A stretch of 64,000 nt of DNA from Tistrella mobilis (GTDB taxonomy: Bacteria > Pseudomonadota > Alphaproteobacteria > Tistrellales > Tistrellaceae). The notes under the pieces were generated by a model, which saw only the letters and a list, made by a program, of their open reading frames with translations, was not told where the DNA came from and did not search any database. Numbering within the stretch: the first letter of the stretch is position 1; each line of letters begins with the position of its first letter. The position numbers were made by a program, and so were the translations under genes. Positions 16,662-25,500 of the stretch are shown here, piece after piece. The stretch is from positions 124,001 through 188,000 of the forward strand of contig NZ_JBBIAB010000011.1 of assembly GCF_039634785.1 (NCBI RefSeq), given 5' to 3'.

Positions 16662-18773
16662 TCAGAAATCGGCAAACCGGGCGTCGTAATCGGCCCCGGC
16701 GGCATCCTCGTCGCCGGCCCCATAGGCCTCTTCGTCGAAGACGCCGTCGAACATCTCGGCATCCAGCCGTTCGATCTCGGTCTGACCGCCGCCCTCGTCG
16801 GCGGCGGCGCCGGCGGCGAAGATCGGGGTGACGGCTTCGAGCGTCGCACCGGGGAAGGCCGCGAACACCGCCTCGACCATCGGATGGCGGCGGGCCAGCG
16901 CCAGCATGCGCCGGTTGCGCATCTCGTCGTATTGCACCAGCGTCGGCGTCGCCCGCGCGGCGGCGGTGAGCGCCGGATCGTTGAGGGCGCCGGCCGCCAG
17001 CACCTGCCAGGGGGCATCGTCGATCCGGCTCAACAGATCCTGCAGTTTCGTGGCGAGCCCGCCATCGGTCCCCGGCTCGAAGGCCAGCACCAGCCGGCGC
17101 TCGGCCGCGGTGACGGTGATCTCGGCGACATGGGCGGCGGCCCGCAGCTCGGGCACGATCCGGATCTCGCGATGCCGGCGCAGCAGATCGATGATCTCGC
17201 GCCAGCGATCGAGCCGGGTGCGGATCTCGTCGGGCAGCAGCTGTTCGGGTTCGGCGGCCGGTTCGGGCCTGGGCGCGGGCACCCTGGCCGCAGGAGCCCC
17301 GGCCGCAGGAGCCGGCGCGGGTTTCGCTGCCTCGACCGGGCGCGGTGTCTCGACCGGACGGGGCGGCGGAGCCGGGCGTGGCGGCGGGGGAGCCGCGCGG
17401 GGCGGTTCGGAGGGGCGCCGGTCTGGCGCCGCCGGGGTCGGCGCTTGAGACGCCCCGGCGGCCGGGCTAGGGCGGGGCGGGGGCCCCCCGGGGCCACCAA
17501 CCGCGGGGCCACCACCCGCGGGGCCAGCCGTCCCGGCATCCTTCAGCATCCGGGCAAGCTCGGCCGGGTCGGGCAGGTCGGCGGCATGGGCCAGACGGAT
17601 CACCACCATCTCGGCCGCAGCCTGGGGCACGGGGGCGAGGCGCACCTCTCCCAGACCCTTGAGCAGCATCTGCCAGGCGCGGCCCAGATGGGCCATGCCC
17701 AGACGCTGGGCGATGCGGTGGGCGGCATCCCGCTCGGCAGCGGTCAGCACCGGGCCCTTGCCGTCGACGCCGGCCAGCTTGACGCGGGTCATCAGATGCA
17801 CCAGCGCCAGCATGTCTTCCACGATCACCGCCGGATCGGCACCGGCACGGGCCTGATCGTCCATGATCGCGAGCGCACCGGCGACATCGCCCGACAATGT
17901 GCGGTCCAGGAGGTCGACCACGATCGCCCGATCGGCCAGGCCCAGCATGTCGCGGACCTGATGTTCGGTGACGCGGCCCGCCCCATGGGCGATGGCCTGG
18001 TCGAGCAGAGAGAGGCCGTCACGCACCGAACCGTCGGCGGCCCGCGCGATCAGCGCCATGGCCGCATCGTCGATCTCCGCCCCCTCGATCCCGGCAATGC
18101 GGGAGAAATGGGCGGAAAGCACCTCGGGCTCGACCCGCTTCAGATCGAAGCGCTGGCAGCGCGACAGCACCGTCACCGGCACCTTGCGCAATTCAGTGGT
18201 GGCGAAGATGAATTTCACATGCGCCGGCGGTTCCTCAAGCGTCTTGAGCAGCGCGTTGAACGCGCTGGTCGAGAGCATGTGGACCTCGTCGATGATGTAG
18301 ATCTTGAACCGCGCGCCCACCGGGCGGTAGCGCACGCCCTCGATGATCTCGCGGATGTCGTTGACGCCGGTGCGGCTGGCCGCGTCCATCTCCAGCACGT
18401 CGACATGGCGGTCTTCGACGATCATCCGGCAGTTCTCGCACACCCCGCAGGGCGCGGGCGTCGGCCCGCCGGTGCCGTCGGGGCCGGTGCAGTTCAGCGC
18501 CCGGGCGATGATCCGCGCGGTCGAGGTCTTGCCCACGCCGCGCACGCCGGTCAGCAGGAAGGCATGGGCCAGGCGGCCGGTCTCGATCGCATTGGTCAGC
18601 GTGCGGACCAGGGCGTCCTGGCCGATCAGCTCAGCGAATGTGCGGGGGCGGTATTTGCGGGCGAGAACGCGGTATTCGACGGGTGTCCCCGTTGCAGCCG
18701 ATCCCGTCGCCGTGGCGCCGCCGGCCGCATCTGCGGTCGGGGCTGGCTCTGCGGCGATGTCGGATGCGGTCAT
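16662..18773 (-). CDS. dnaX: DNA polymerase III subunits tau/gamma
   Basis: Clamp-loader ATPase of 703 aa. It carries Walker A (GVRGVGKTS), a four-cysteine zinc module (ALNC plus PCGVCENC), a DEVHMLS-type Walker B and sensor 1 (FIFATTE), then domain III, a Pro/Ala-rich linker (about residues 430-520) and the tau C-terminal domain. No A-rich slippery heptamer was seen in the linker, so a gamma form by E. coli-style frameshifting is not indicated. The SRP RNA gene lies immediately upstream on the same strand. Confidence 0.96.
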   Translation of the reverse strand: MTASDIAAEPAPTADAAGGATATGSAATGTPVEYRVLARKYRPRTFAELIGQDALVRTLTNAIETGRLAHAFLLTGVRGVGKTSTARIIARALNCTGPDGTGGPTPAPCGVCENCRMIVEDRHVDVLEMDAASRTGVNDIREIIEGVRYRPVGARFKIYIIDEVHMLSTSAFNALLKTLEEPPAHVKFIFATTELRKVPVTVLSRCQRFDLKRVEPEVLSAHFSRIAGIEGAEIDDAAMALIARAADGSVRDGLSLLDQAIAHGAGRVTEHQVRDMLGLADRAIVVDLLDRTLSGDVAGALAIMDDQARAGADPAVIVEDMLALVHLMTRVKLAGVDGKGPVLTAAERDAAHRIAQRLGMAHLGRAWQMLLKGLGEVRLAPVPQAAAEMVVIRLAHAADLPDPAELARMLKDAGTAGPAGGGPAVGGPGGPPPRPSPAAGASQAPTPAAPDRRPSEPPRAAPPPPRPAPPPRPVETPRPVEAAKPAPAPAAGAPAARVPAPRPEPAAEPEQLLPDEIRTRLDRWREIIDLLRRHREIRIVPELRAAAHVAEITVTAAERRLVLAFEPGTDGGLATKLQDLLSRIDDAPWQVLAAGALNDPALTAAARATPTLVQYDEMRNRRMLALARRHPMVEAVFAAFPGATLEAVTPIFAAGAAADEGGGQTEIERLDAEMFDGVFDEEAYGAGDEDAAGADYDARFADF

Positions 18774-18869
18774 GCCGGGTTCCGGTCGGGATCTCTGGGA
18801 AGAGGGCGGCGCGGCCCGGAAGAGGGATCGAAGCAGGCAGGCGAAGGTGAATGAGGTGGAAGGCTGGAC

Positions 18870-18963
18870 AGCGACCCGGATCGCGACTCGTTACGGCTGC
18901 TGCCTTCCGGCCCTGACCGGGTTGGCGAGGCTCTCCGTCCGCGCCAGCCTTCCGCGGGTCACT
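18870..18963 (-). ncRNA. ffs: small signal recognition particle RNA (4.5S type)
   Basis: The minus strand carries the conserved SRP domain IV core GGTCAGGGCCGGAAGGCAGC followed by AGCCG, which forms the GGAA-type tetraloop and Ffh-binding asymmetric loop. The ends AGTGACCCG (18963-18955) and CGGGTCGCT (18878-18870) pair over 9 bases with one G-U, which defines a hairpin RNA of about 94 nt. Exact ends may differ by a few bases. It partners Ffh in membrane protein targeting. A position just upstream of dnaX is common in alphaproteobacteria. Confidence 0.92.
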
Positions 18964-19132
18964 ATGGGGATGAGGCCCCTGGTTTGCAAGCCCGCTGTGC
19001 AGCATCGCGGGACCCGGGGCCAGCGGATGCGGCGGCGTGCCGGCGGCGGGACAGCCCCGGACGATGGTGCTATCGTTCCCGCCATCGCCGTGAAGAGCCG
19101 CAACGTTCCGCCAAAGTCCGAGGACGACCCCG

Positions 19133-20098
19133 ATGTACGACCCGCATGATCCCGACCGCCCCAATGTGCTCGCCGGCCTGCGCATCGATCGCGCCGGACG
19201 CCACCGTCGGGATCCGGACTGGATCGCCGCCCGCGCCGCCGCCCCGGAAGCGCGCAGCGTGCTGATCTGGCGCGACCAGACGATCGTGGCGCCCACGACC
19301 GGCGGCATGACCATGGCGCTGCTGGCCGAACTGGGCCGGCTGGTCGATGCGGCCGGCGACCTGCTGGAAGACCCGCCGGTCTTTCTGGGCGACATGGACG
19401 GCCGGCCGGTCTTTGCGGTGGACGTGACCCGGGTGGAGGATCTGCCCGGGCTGATCGGCCGTCTGCCCATGGACGACCCGGCGATGGAGGCGGCGGCCGC
19501 GATCCCGATCGATCTGCGCCAGGCGGCCGCGACGCTGGATCCGCAGCAGGCGGCCCTGGTCGCCTATGGCAGGGCGATGGCCTATTGGCACAGCCGCCAC
19601 CGGTTCTGCGGCGTCTGCGGCGCGCCGACCCGGTCGGAGCAGGGGGGACATGTCCGCCACTGCACCGGCTGCGGCGCCGACCATTTCCCGCGCACCGACC
19701 CGGCGGTGATCATGCTGGCGCACAAGGACGACTGGTGCGTGCTGGGCCGCCAGCCGCGCTTTCCGGCCGGGATGTATTCCACCCTGGCGGGGTTCGTCGA
19801 ACCGGGCGAGAGCCTGGAGGAATGCGTCCGGCGCGAGATCGCCGAAGAGGTGGGCCTGAAGATCGGGAAAGTGACCTATCGCCACAGCCAGCCCTGGCCG
19901 TTCCCGGCCTCGCTGATGGTCGGCTTCCGGGCCGAGATTCTGGAAGGCGGGCCGCTGGACGTCGATCGCCACGAGCTGGAAGACGCGATCTGGGTGCAGC
20001 GCGACGAGCTGAAGGACCCGGAACTGTCGCCGGTCAGCCTGCCCAACCGGATTTCGATCGCCCGCCGGCTGATCGACGAATGGCTGGCCGAAGGCTGA
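19133..20098 (+). CDS. nudC: NADH pyrophosphatase / NAD-RNA decapping Nudix hydrolase
   Basis: Nudix enzyme of 321 aa. It has a zinc ribbon (FCGVCGAPT ... HCTGCG), the Nudix box (GFVEPGESLEECVRREIAEEVG) and the NADH-specific SQPWPFPASLM motif right after it. Established substrates are NADH and NAD-capped RNA. It starts with MYDPHDPDRPN, about 170 bases downstream of the divergent ffs gene, and is followed 48 bases later by a two-component pair. Confidence 0.95.
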   Translation: MYDPHDPDRPNVLAGLRIDRAGRHRRDPDWIAARAAAPEARSVLIWRDQTIVAPTTGGMTMALLAELGRLVDAAGDLLEDPPVFLGDMDGRPVFAVDVTRVEDLPGLIGRLPMDDPAMEAAAAIPIDLRQAAATLDPQQAALVAYGRAMAYWHSRHRFCGVCGAPTRSEQGGHVRHCTGCGADHFPRTDPAVIMLAHKDDWCVLGRQPRFPAGMYSTLAGFVEPGESLEECVRREIAEEVGLKIGKVTYRHSQPWPFPASLMVGFRAEILEGGPLDVDRHELEDAIWVQRDELKDPELSPVSLPNRISIARRLIDEWLAEG

Positions 20099-20146
20099 CG
20101 GTCGGCCGCGGACGGCGGCGGAAACGGGGAGAGGACGGGAACCGCC

Positions 20147-20839
20147 ATGCGGGTGCTGCTGGTCGAAGACGATGACCGCCTGTCGGAAGGCGTGGTGATG
20201 GGGCTGACCGGGGCCGGCTTTGCGGTCGACCGGGTGGAGGATGGCGAGGGCGCCGAGGCCGCGCTGGCCGTGACCAGTTTCGACGTGGTGGTGCTGGATC
20301 TGGGCCTGCCCGATGTCGACGGGCTGGAACTGGTGCGCCGCTGGCGGGGGCGGAGCATCGCCGTGCCGGTGCTGATCCTGACCGCGCGCGACGGCGTTCA
20401 GGACCGGGTGGCGGGGCTGGATGGCGGGGCGGACGACTATCTGCCCAAGCCGTTCGCCATGCCCGAACTGGTGGCGCGGGTCCGGGCGCTGATGCGCCGG
20501 CCGGGCGGGGCGCTGGGCCTGGCGATCACCTGCGGCGACCTTACCTTCGACACGGTCGGGCGCGAGACCCGGGTCGGCGGCCGGCTGGTGGCGCTGGGCC
20601 GGCGCGAAACCGCGCTGCTGGAGGTGCTGCTGCGCCGGCAGGGCCGGGTGGTGCCCAAGGATTCGGCCGAAGCCGCGGTCTATGGCTTCGACGATGCGGC
20701 AAGCGCCAACACGCTGGAGGTGCTGGTCCACCGGCTGCGCAAGCGGCTGGAGGGCGCCGGATCGGCCGTGCGCATCCATACGCTGCGCGGTCTGGGCTAT
20801 CTGCTGGATGGCGGAGAGGGCGTCGATGGCGGGGCCTGA
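20147..20839 (+). CDS. OmpR/PhoB family response regulator
   Basis: Response regulator of 230 aa with a receiver domain (acidic pair EDDD near the N terminus, phospho-acceptor Asp in VVVLDLGLPDVDG, Lys in PKPFAM) and a winged-helix DNA-binding domain with the VLVHRLRKRLEG recognition region. It overlaps the following histidine kinase gene by 14 bases. The pair and its downstream envelope-glycan genes resemble PmrA/PmrB (BasRS) architecture. Confidence 0.93.
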   Translation: MRVLLVEDDDRLSEGVVMGLTGAGFAVDRVEDGEGAEAALAVTSFDVVVLDLGLPDVDGLELVRRWRGRSIAVPVLILTARDGVQDRVAGLDGGADDYLPKPFAMPELVARVRALMRRPGGALGLAITCGDLTFDTVGRETRVGGRLVALGRRETALLEVLLRRQGRVVPKDSAEAAVYGFDDAASANTLEVLVHRLRKRLEGAGSAVRIHTLRGLGYLLDGGEGVDGGA

Positions 20840-22379
20840 CGCGTATGATCGGGGGCGGCATGATCGGGCGCCAGATGATCGCGCACCGGGAGAGCACGAC
20901 CGGGATCGCGGCTGGTCGCTGAGCCAGCGGGTCGCGGTGCGTGCGGTGCTGGCGGCGCTGGTGGTGCTGGCGGCGATGCTGGCGGCGCTGGTGCTGGAGC
21001 TGGAGGATGTCCGCGGCGATCTGGACGACCAGTCGCTGCAGACCCAGGCCCGCCAGGTGCTGCGGCATCTGACCATCGGGGCCGGAGGCGATCCGGTCTT
21101 CGATCCGCCGGCCGCGATCGCAGCACTTTATGCCGATCCGGCGGGCAACGAGGCCTTTGCGCTGCTGGATGAGGCCGGCACCTTTCTGCTGGGATCGGCC
21201 GGCGTCAGGGCGCCGCTGAGCGAGCTGCTGCCGGACCAGGATACCCGCACCTCGGCCGATGCCGATCCGCACGGGCTGGGCGATCTGGGGCGCCCCTTCC
21301 GCGGCCATGCCGCCGGGCGGCCGGTTACCGGCACCGGCTTTCGGGTGCAGGTCGACGGCCGGCCGCTGATCCTGCAGGTGGGCCAGGGCAACGACCATCC
21401 GGACGTGCTGGCCGACAGCCTGATCGAGGAATTTCTGGAAAACGCCGCCTGGTGGGTGATCGGGTCGTTCACCGTGCTGATCGGGGTGACCTTGTGGACG
21501 ATCCGATCGGGCCTGGCACCCTTGCGCCGGCTTTCGGCCCGGGCCGCCCGCATCGGGCCGACCACCAGCGGTGTCCGCCTGGGCCGGAAGGCCGGCGGCG
21601 ACGGCATGGGCGGCGACGATCTGCCGCAGGAGGTGCGGCCGCTGGTCGCCGCGATCGACGGCGCGCTGGACCGGCTGGATGGGGCGCTGGAAAAGCAGCG
21701 GGCGTTCATTGCCGACGCCGCCCACGAATTGCGCACGCCCATCGCCGCCCTGCGCGCCCGGATGGAGGCGACCCTGCCGCCGGATCAGGCGGCCCGGCTT
21801 GCCCCCGATTTCGACCGTCTGTCGCGCCTGGCCGGCCAGCTTCTGCGCCTGGCCGAAGTCGATACACTTGGGGTTGCGGCCGAGGAGCGGGCGGATCTGG
21901 CAGCGATCGCCCGCGACGTTCTGGCCGAAATGGCGCCGCTTGCCGTTCAGAACCACCGGAGCCTGGCCCTGGATGGTGCTGATCGGGTGATAACAGTGCG
22001 CGGAAAACGAGAATTGCTCTCGCGTCTTCTGCGAAATCTGGTTGAAAATGCGCTTGCTCACGTTCCCGCCGATGGTAATGTGACCGTCAAGGTGGTGCCC
22101 GGGTCTTCACTTCTCTCGGGAAGCGAGGATGGGCCCGAGCTGATCGTCGATGACGACGGGCCGGGGGTACCACCAGAGCGGCGCGCCCAGATCTTCGAAC
22201 GGTTCTGGCGTGCCGATCGCCGCCGCGGCGACGGCGCCGGGCTGGGGCTCGCGATCGTGCAACGGATTGCGGATGCCCATGGGGCCGGTGTCAGCGTCGA
22301 GGAGTCCCCCGAAGGTGGGGCCCGATTCCGACTACGCTTTCCGCCGGTCAGAGACAGCGGCGGATACAGGGGCAGCTGA
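20826..22379 (+). CDS. sensor histidine kinase (PmrB/QseC-like)
   Basis: Membrane sensor kinase of 517 aa. The start at 20826 (MAGPDAYDRG) overlaps the response regulator's 3' end. The N-terminal 30 residues are a hydrophilic, repeat-like Asp/Arg stretch. TM1 is at about 37-57, a periplasmic sensor of about 145 residues follows, then TM2, the H-box (ADAAHELRTPIAALRA) and the HATPase domain with N, G1 (VDDDGPGVPPE) and G2 (GAGLGLAIVQRI) boxes. A regulatory role over the downstream envelope genes is inferred from position. Confidence 0.92.
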   Translation: MAGPDAYDRGRHDRAPDDRAPGEHDRDRGWSLSQRVAVRAVLAALVVLAAMLAALVLELEDVRGDLDDQSLQTQARQVLRHLTIGAGGDPVFDPPAAIAALYADPAGNEAFALLDEAGTFLLGSAGVRAPLSELLPDQDTRTSADADPHGLGDLGRPFRGHAAGRPVTGTGFRVQVDGRPLILQVGQGNDHPDVLADSLIEEFLENAAWWVIGSFTVLIGVTLWTIRSGLAPLRRLSARAARIGPTTSGVRLGRKAGGDGMGGDDLPQEVRPLVAAIDGALDRLDGALEKQRAFIADAAHELRTPIAALRARMEATLPPDQAARLAPDFDRLSRLAGQLLRLAEVDTLGVAAEERADLAAIARDVLAEMAPLAVQNHRSLALDGADRVITVRGKRELLSRLLRNLVENALAHVPADGNVTVKVVPGSSLLSGSEDGPELIVDDDGPGVPPERRAQIFERFWRADRRRGDGAGLGLAIVQRIADAHGAGVSVEESPEGGARFRLRFPPVRDSGGYRGS

Positions 22380-22422
22380 CCCGGTTGCGTTGCCGATGTG
22401 GTGACAGGCCAGAGAGCTTGAT

Positions 22423-22497
22423 GCCAGGGAGCGTAAGGCCAGGGAGCGTAAGGCCAGGGAGCGTAAGGCCAGGGAGCGTAAGGCCAGGGAGCGTAAG
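22423..22497. repeat. five perfect tandem copies of a 15-bp repeat
   Basis: GCCAGGGAGCGTAAG is repeated five times without a mismatch or spacer (22423, 22438, 22453, 22468, 22483), followed by a degenerate half copy. It lies in the 207-base gap between the histidine kinase stop and the GT2 start, 90 bases before the latter. A period of 15 is not that of OmpR-family direct repeats (about 11). It may be a slippage-prone promoter array or a regulator binding array. Confidence 0.95.
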
Positions 22498-22586
22498 GGC
22501 GGAGTAAGGGCTTCCACCATATGGTGCACGGAACACGATGTCCGTCCCGGGCGTTGTTCCGATCCCCCAGCGAGCGAGGCCCTGCC

Positions 22587-23501
22587 ATGCTCCCCACCGC
22601 CGCGCCGGCCGTTCCGGCCCCGGTTTCCCTGCCCCTGATCAGCGTGGTGCTGCCGGTCCGCGACGAGGCGGCCGCCATCCTGCCCCTGATCGCCGAGATT
22701 CACCGGGCCTTCGCGACGCCGGACATCCTGGCCGGCGGCTACGAGATCATCGCCGTCGACGACGGCAGCAGCGACGGGTCCGACCGTCTGCTGGCCGCGG
22801 CCGCCTCTGCCGATCCGCGGCTGGTGGCGATCGCCCATGATCGCGGCCGCGGCCAGAGTGCGGCGATGACCACCGGGTTTCGTGCGGCGCGCGGGCGGGT
22901 GATCGCCACGCTGGATGCCGACGGCCAGAACGACCCGGCCGATCTTGCCCGGCTGATCCGGCGCTGGATGATCGAGGCGGGCGGGCCCGCGCGCGGCGTG
23001 ATGGTGGCCGGCCACCGCAAGGGCCGGGCCGACGGCGCCTGGCGCAAGCTGGTGTCGCGGGTCGCCAACGGCATCCGCAGCCGCGTGCTGCAGGACGGCA
23101 CCCCCGACAGCGGCTGCGGGCTGCGGGTGATTGCGCGCGACGACCTGCTGTCGCTGCCGCTGTTCGACCATGCCCATCGTTTCATGCCGAGCCTGGTGAC
23201 CGCCGCCGGCGGCCGGGTCGTGTCGGTAGAGGTGACGGATCGCCGCCGCCGGGGCGGGCGGTCCAAATACCGCACCCTGACCCGCGCCCTGCAGGGCATC
23301 GTGGATCTGGCCGGGGTCGCCTGGCTGCAGCACCGGCTGCGGCCGCTGGACCCGATCGGCCGCGCGCTGGCCATGCCCGCCCCCTCTGCCATGCCAGCCC
23401 TGTCTGCCGGGCCGGCCGGGTTTGCCCTTCAGAAGCCGTCTGCGGCCGCCGAACCGGCGGCATCCCGGGCGGCGATCAGCAGCGGAGAAGCCGCAGCATG
23501 A
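22587..23501 (+). CDS. GT2 family polyprenyl-phosphate glycosyltransferase (ArnC/DPM1-like)
   Basis: Glycosyltransferase of 304 aa that probably transfers a sugar to undecaprenyl phosphate on the cytoplasmic face. The start at 22587 begins MLPTAAPAVP and is followed by the GT-A core ISVVLPVRDEAAAI, the metal-binding DXD-type LDADGQND and the DSGCGLRVI segment. It lacks the C-terminal membrane helices of ArnC and instead has an Ala/Pro-rich tail. It overlaps the next gene by 4 bases (ATGA). Confidence 0.88.
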   Translation: MLPTAAPAVPAPVSLPLISVVLPVRDEAAAILPLIAEIHRAFATPDILAGGYEIIAVDDGSSDGSDRLLAAAASADPRLVAIAHDRGRGQSAAMTTGFRAARGRVIATLDADGQNDPADLARLIRRWMIEAGGPARGVMVAGHRKGRADGAWRKLVSRVANGIRSRVLQDGTPDSGCGLRVIARDDLLSLPLFDHAHRFMPSLVTAAGGRVVSVEVTDRRRRGGRSKYRTLTRALQGIVDLAGVAWLQHRLRPLDPIGRALAMPAPSAMPALSAGPAGFALQKPSAAAEPAASRAAISSGEAAA

Positions 23502-23842
23502 CCCTGTTTGGCGCAATCCTTGATGCCATCACCCCTTCGGATGACTGGTTCGACCTGTGGCTGATTGTGGGCTTCGCCGGACAGGCGCTGTTTTCCGCCC
23601 GGTTCATCGTGCAGTGGGTGGCGAGTGAACGGCGCCGGCGCAGCTATATCCCGGTGCTGTTCTGGTATTTCAGCCTGGGCGGCGGGGCGCTGCTGTTCGT
23701 TTATGCGGTGAAGCGGGGCGACCCGGTGTTCATCGCCGGCCAGGGCATGGGGCTGCTTGTCTATCTGCGCAATCTGGTGCTGATCCGCAAGGAAGCGGCG
23801 GCGTCGCGCCAGCCGGCCGACATCGCGGTATCGGCCGGATGA
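23498..23842 (+). CDS. lipid-A-disaccharide synthase N-terminal-like (LAB_N) membrane protein
   Basis: Membrane protein of 114 aa made of the LAB_N domain: ARFIVQWVASERRRRSYIP, then FWYFSLGGGALLF, then DPVFIAGQGMGLLVYLRNL. Three helices are visible. Free-standing LAB_N proteins are usually found between an ArnC-like and an ArnT-like gene, as here, and probably act with them in lipid A or glycolipid modification. Both ends overlap neighbours by 4 bases, so the three genes form one tightly coupled operon. Confidence 0.9.
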   Translation: MTLFGAILDAITPSDDWFDLWLIVGFAGQALFSARFIVQWVASERRRRSYIPVLFWYFSLGGGALLFVYAVKRGDPVFIAGQGMGLLVYLRNLVLIRKEAAASRQPADIAVSAG

Positions 23843-25494
23843 CCACCACCACGACGGAACGTGCCGCCCGCCCGGGCCTGGCCCGGACGGCTGCGGCCGA
23901 TCTTGTGCTTGCGGCAGCCATGCTGCTGGTGCTGGGCATGACCGCCATTCTGTTCCGCCCGCCGCTGCCGGTGGACGAGACCCGCTATCTGACGGTTGCC
24001 TGGGACATGACCCGGGCCGGCAACCTGCTGGTGCCGCATCTGGACGGCCAGGGCTATACCCACAAGCCGCCGCTGCTGTTCTGGGCGATCCGCCTGGTCT
24101 GGGCTGTGTTTGGTGTTTCGGAGACCGCCGCACGGCTGGTGCCGGTGGGGTTTGCCGCCGGTCTGCTGTGGGCGACCCATGCGCTGGGCCGCCGGCTGTG
24201 GCCCGAACGGCCGGGGGTGGCACCGCTTGCCCTGCCGCTGCTGGTGGGCATGGGGCCGGTCACGCTGTTCGCCACCATGGTGATGTTCGACGTGCCGGTG
24301 GCGCTGGGGGTGACGATCGCCCTGATCGGCCTGCATGATCTGGCCCATCATGGCCGGCCGCGGGACATGGTGGTGACCGGTCTGGGGCTGGGCATCGGCC
24401 TGCTGGCCAAGGGGCCGGTGGCGGCGGTGTTCGTGCTGCCGGCGCTGATCGCGGCCCCGCTCTGGGCGGGCCGGGTGCCGCCCGGCGGATGGAGGCGCTT
24501 CGCCCTTAAGGGGCTGGGGGCCCTGGCGATCGGCATCGCCATGATCCTGGGCTGGGCCCTGCCGGCGGCGCTGGCGGGCGGGCCCGAATTCGCCCGCATG
24601 CTGCTGTGGGGCCAGACCGCCGGCCGGGTGGTGCAGGCTTTCGACCATGCCCGGCCCTGGTGGTTCTATCCGGCGATCCTGCCCGCGATGCTGCTGCCCT
24701 TCCTGGTGGTGCCGGCCTTCTGGCGCCGGCTGCGCGCCAGCCTGGGCCGGCCCGATGCCGGCAGCCGTCTGTGCCTGGTCGTGGCCGCCGGCGCCTTTCT
24801 GGTGATGAGCTTCGTCAGCGCCAAGCAGATCCATTATCTGCTGCCGGCGCTGGGCCCGGTGGCGCTGCTGCTGGCCCGCATGGCCGACGGCGCGCCGATG
24901 CGGCCGCTGAACCGCTGGCTGCGCCGGACCTGGCTGCTGCCGGCGGCCCTGGTCGCGGTGGCGGGCATCATTGCCGCCCTGCCGCCTGTCGTCGGGCGGC
25001 TGGCCGGCATGTCCGGGACCGTCATCGCCTGGGGGCCGCTGGCGGTGGCGCTGGTGGCGGGGCTGGCGGTGGTGGCGGCGGCGATCCATGCCTCGCCCGA
25101 TCTCGCCCCGGCCGCGGCGCTGAAGCGGGCGGCGCTCGCCTGGGTGGGCGTGCTGGTGATGCTGACCGTCTATGGCGGGCTCGGCCCCTTCCGGGCCTTC
25201 GACATCCGGCCGGCAGCGCAGGAGGTTGCCCGGCTGGTGGCGGCGGATGGCGGGCCGGTGGTGTTCGTCGGCGGCAGCCATGACGGCATGCTCGATTTCC
25301 AGGGCCGGCTGACGGCGCCGGTGACCGAATTCCCCGCCGATGGCGACATTACCCGCTGGGCGTCGGACAACCCCGGCGGCATCATCGCCGGACGCATCGA
25401 TGCCCGGGGCGCACCCGGCTGGACCCCCGTCTATGTCCAGCCCTTCCGCAGCCGCCGGATGGCGGTCTGGCGGGCGGCCGACCGGCCGCAGTGA
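23839..25494 (+). CDS. ArnT-like GT39/GT83 family glycosyltransferase
   Basis: Integral membrane glycosyltransferase of 551 aa with about 12 helices. The first periplasmic loop has the catalytic-type acidic motif (LPVDETRYLTVAWDM) and the THKPPLLFWAI motif typical of ArnT/PMT enzymes that take sugar from a polyprenyl carrier. It probably adds the sugar made available by the upstream GT2 to lipid A or another periplasmic acceptor. The C terminus ends with a short soluble domain. It converges with the radical SAM gene (6-base gap). Confidence 0.88.
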   Translation: MTTTTTERAARPGLARTAAADLVLAAAMLLVLGMTAILFRPPLPVDETRYLTVAWDMTRAGNLLVPHLDGQGYTHKPPLLFWAIRLVWAVFGVSETAARLVPVGFAAGLLWATHALGRRLWPERPGVAPLALPLLVGMGPVTLFATMVMFDVPVALGVTIALIGLHDLAHHGRPRDMVVTGLGLGIGLLAKGPVAAVFVLPALIAAPLWAGRVPPGGWRRFALKGLGALAIGIAMILGWALPAALAGGPEFARMLLWGQTAGRVVQAFDHARPWWFYPAILPAMLLPFLVVPAFWRRLRASLGRPDAGSRLCLVVAAGAFLVMSFVSAKQIHYLLPALGPVALLLARMADGAPMRPLNRWLRRTWLLPAALVAVAGIIAALPPVVGRLAGMSGTVIAWGPLAVALVAGLAVVAAAIHASPDLAPAAALKRAALAWVGVLVMLTVYGGLGPFRAFDIRPAAQEVARLVAADGGPVVFVGGSHDGMLDFQGRLTAPVTEFPADGDITRWASDNPGGIIAGRIDARGAPGWTPVYVQPFRSRRMAVWRAADRPQ

Positions 25495-25500
25495 CGCGCC

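Noticed and set aside
16662-18773. Programmed frameshift for a gamma form of DnaX
   Set aside because: No A-rich slippery heptamer was found in the Pro/Ala linker.
22423-22497. CRISPR-like array
   Set aside because: The 15-bp units have no spacers between them and no cas genes lie nearby; it is a simple tandem repeat.
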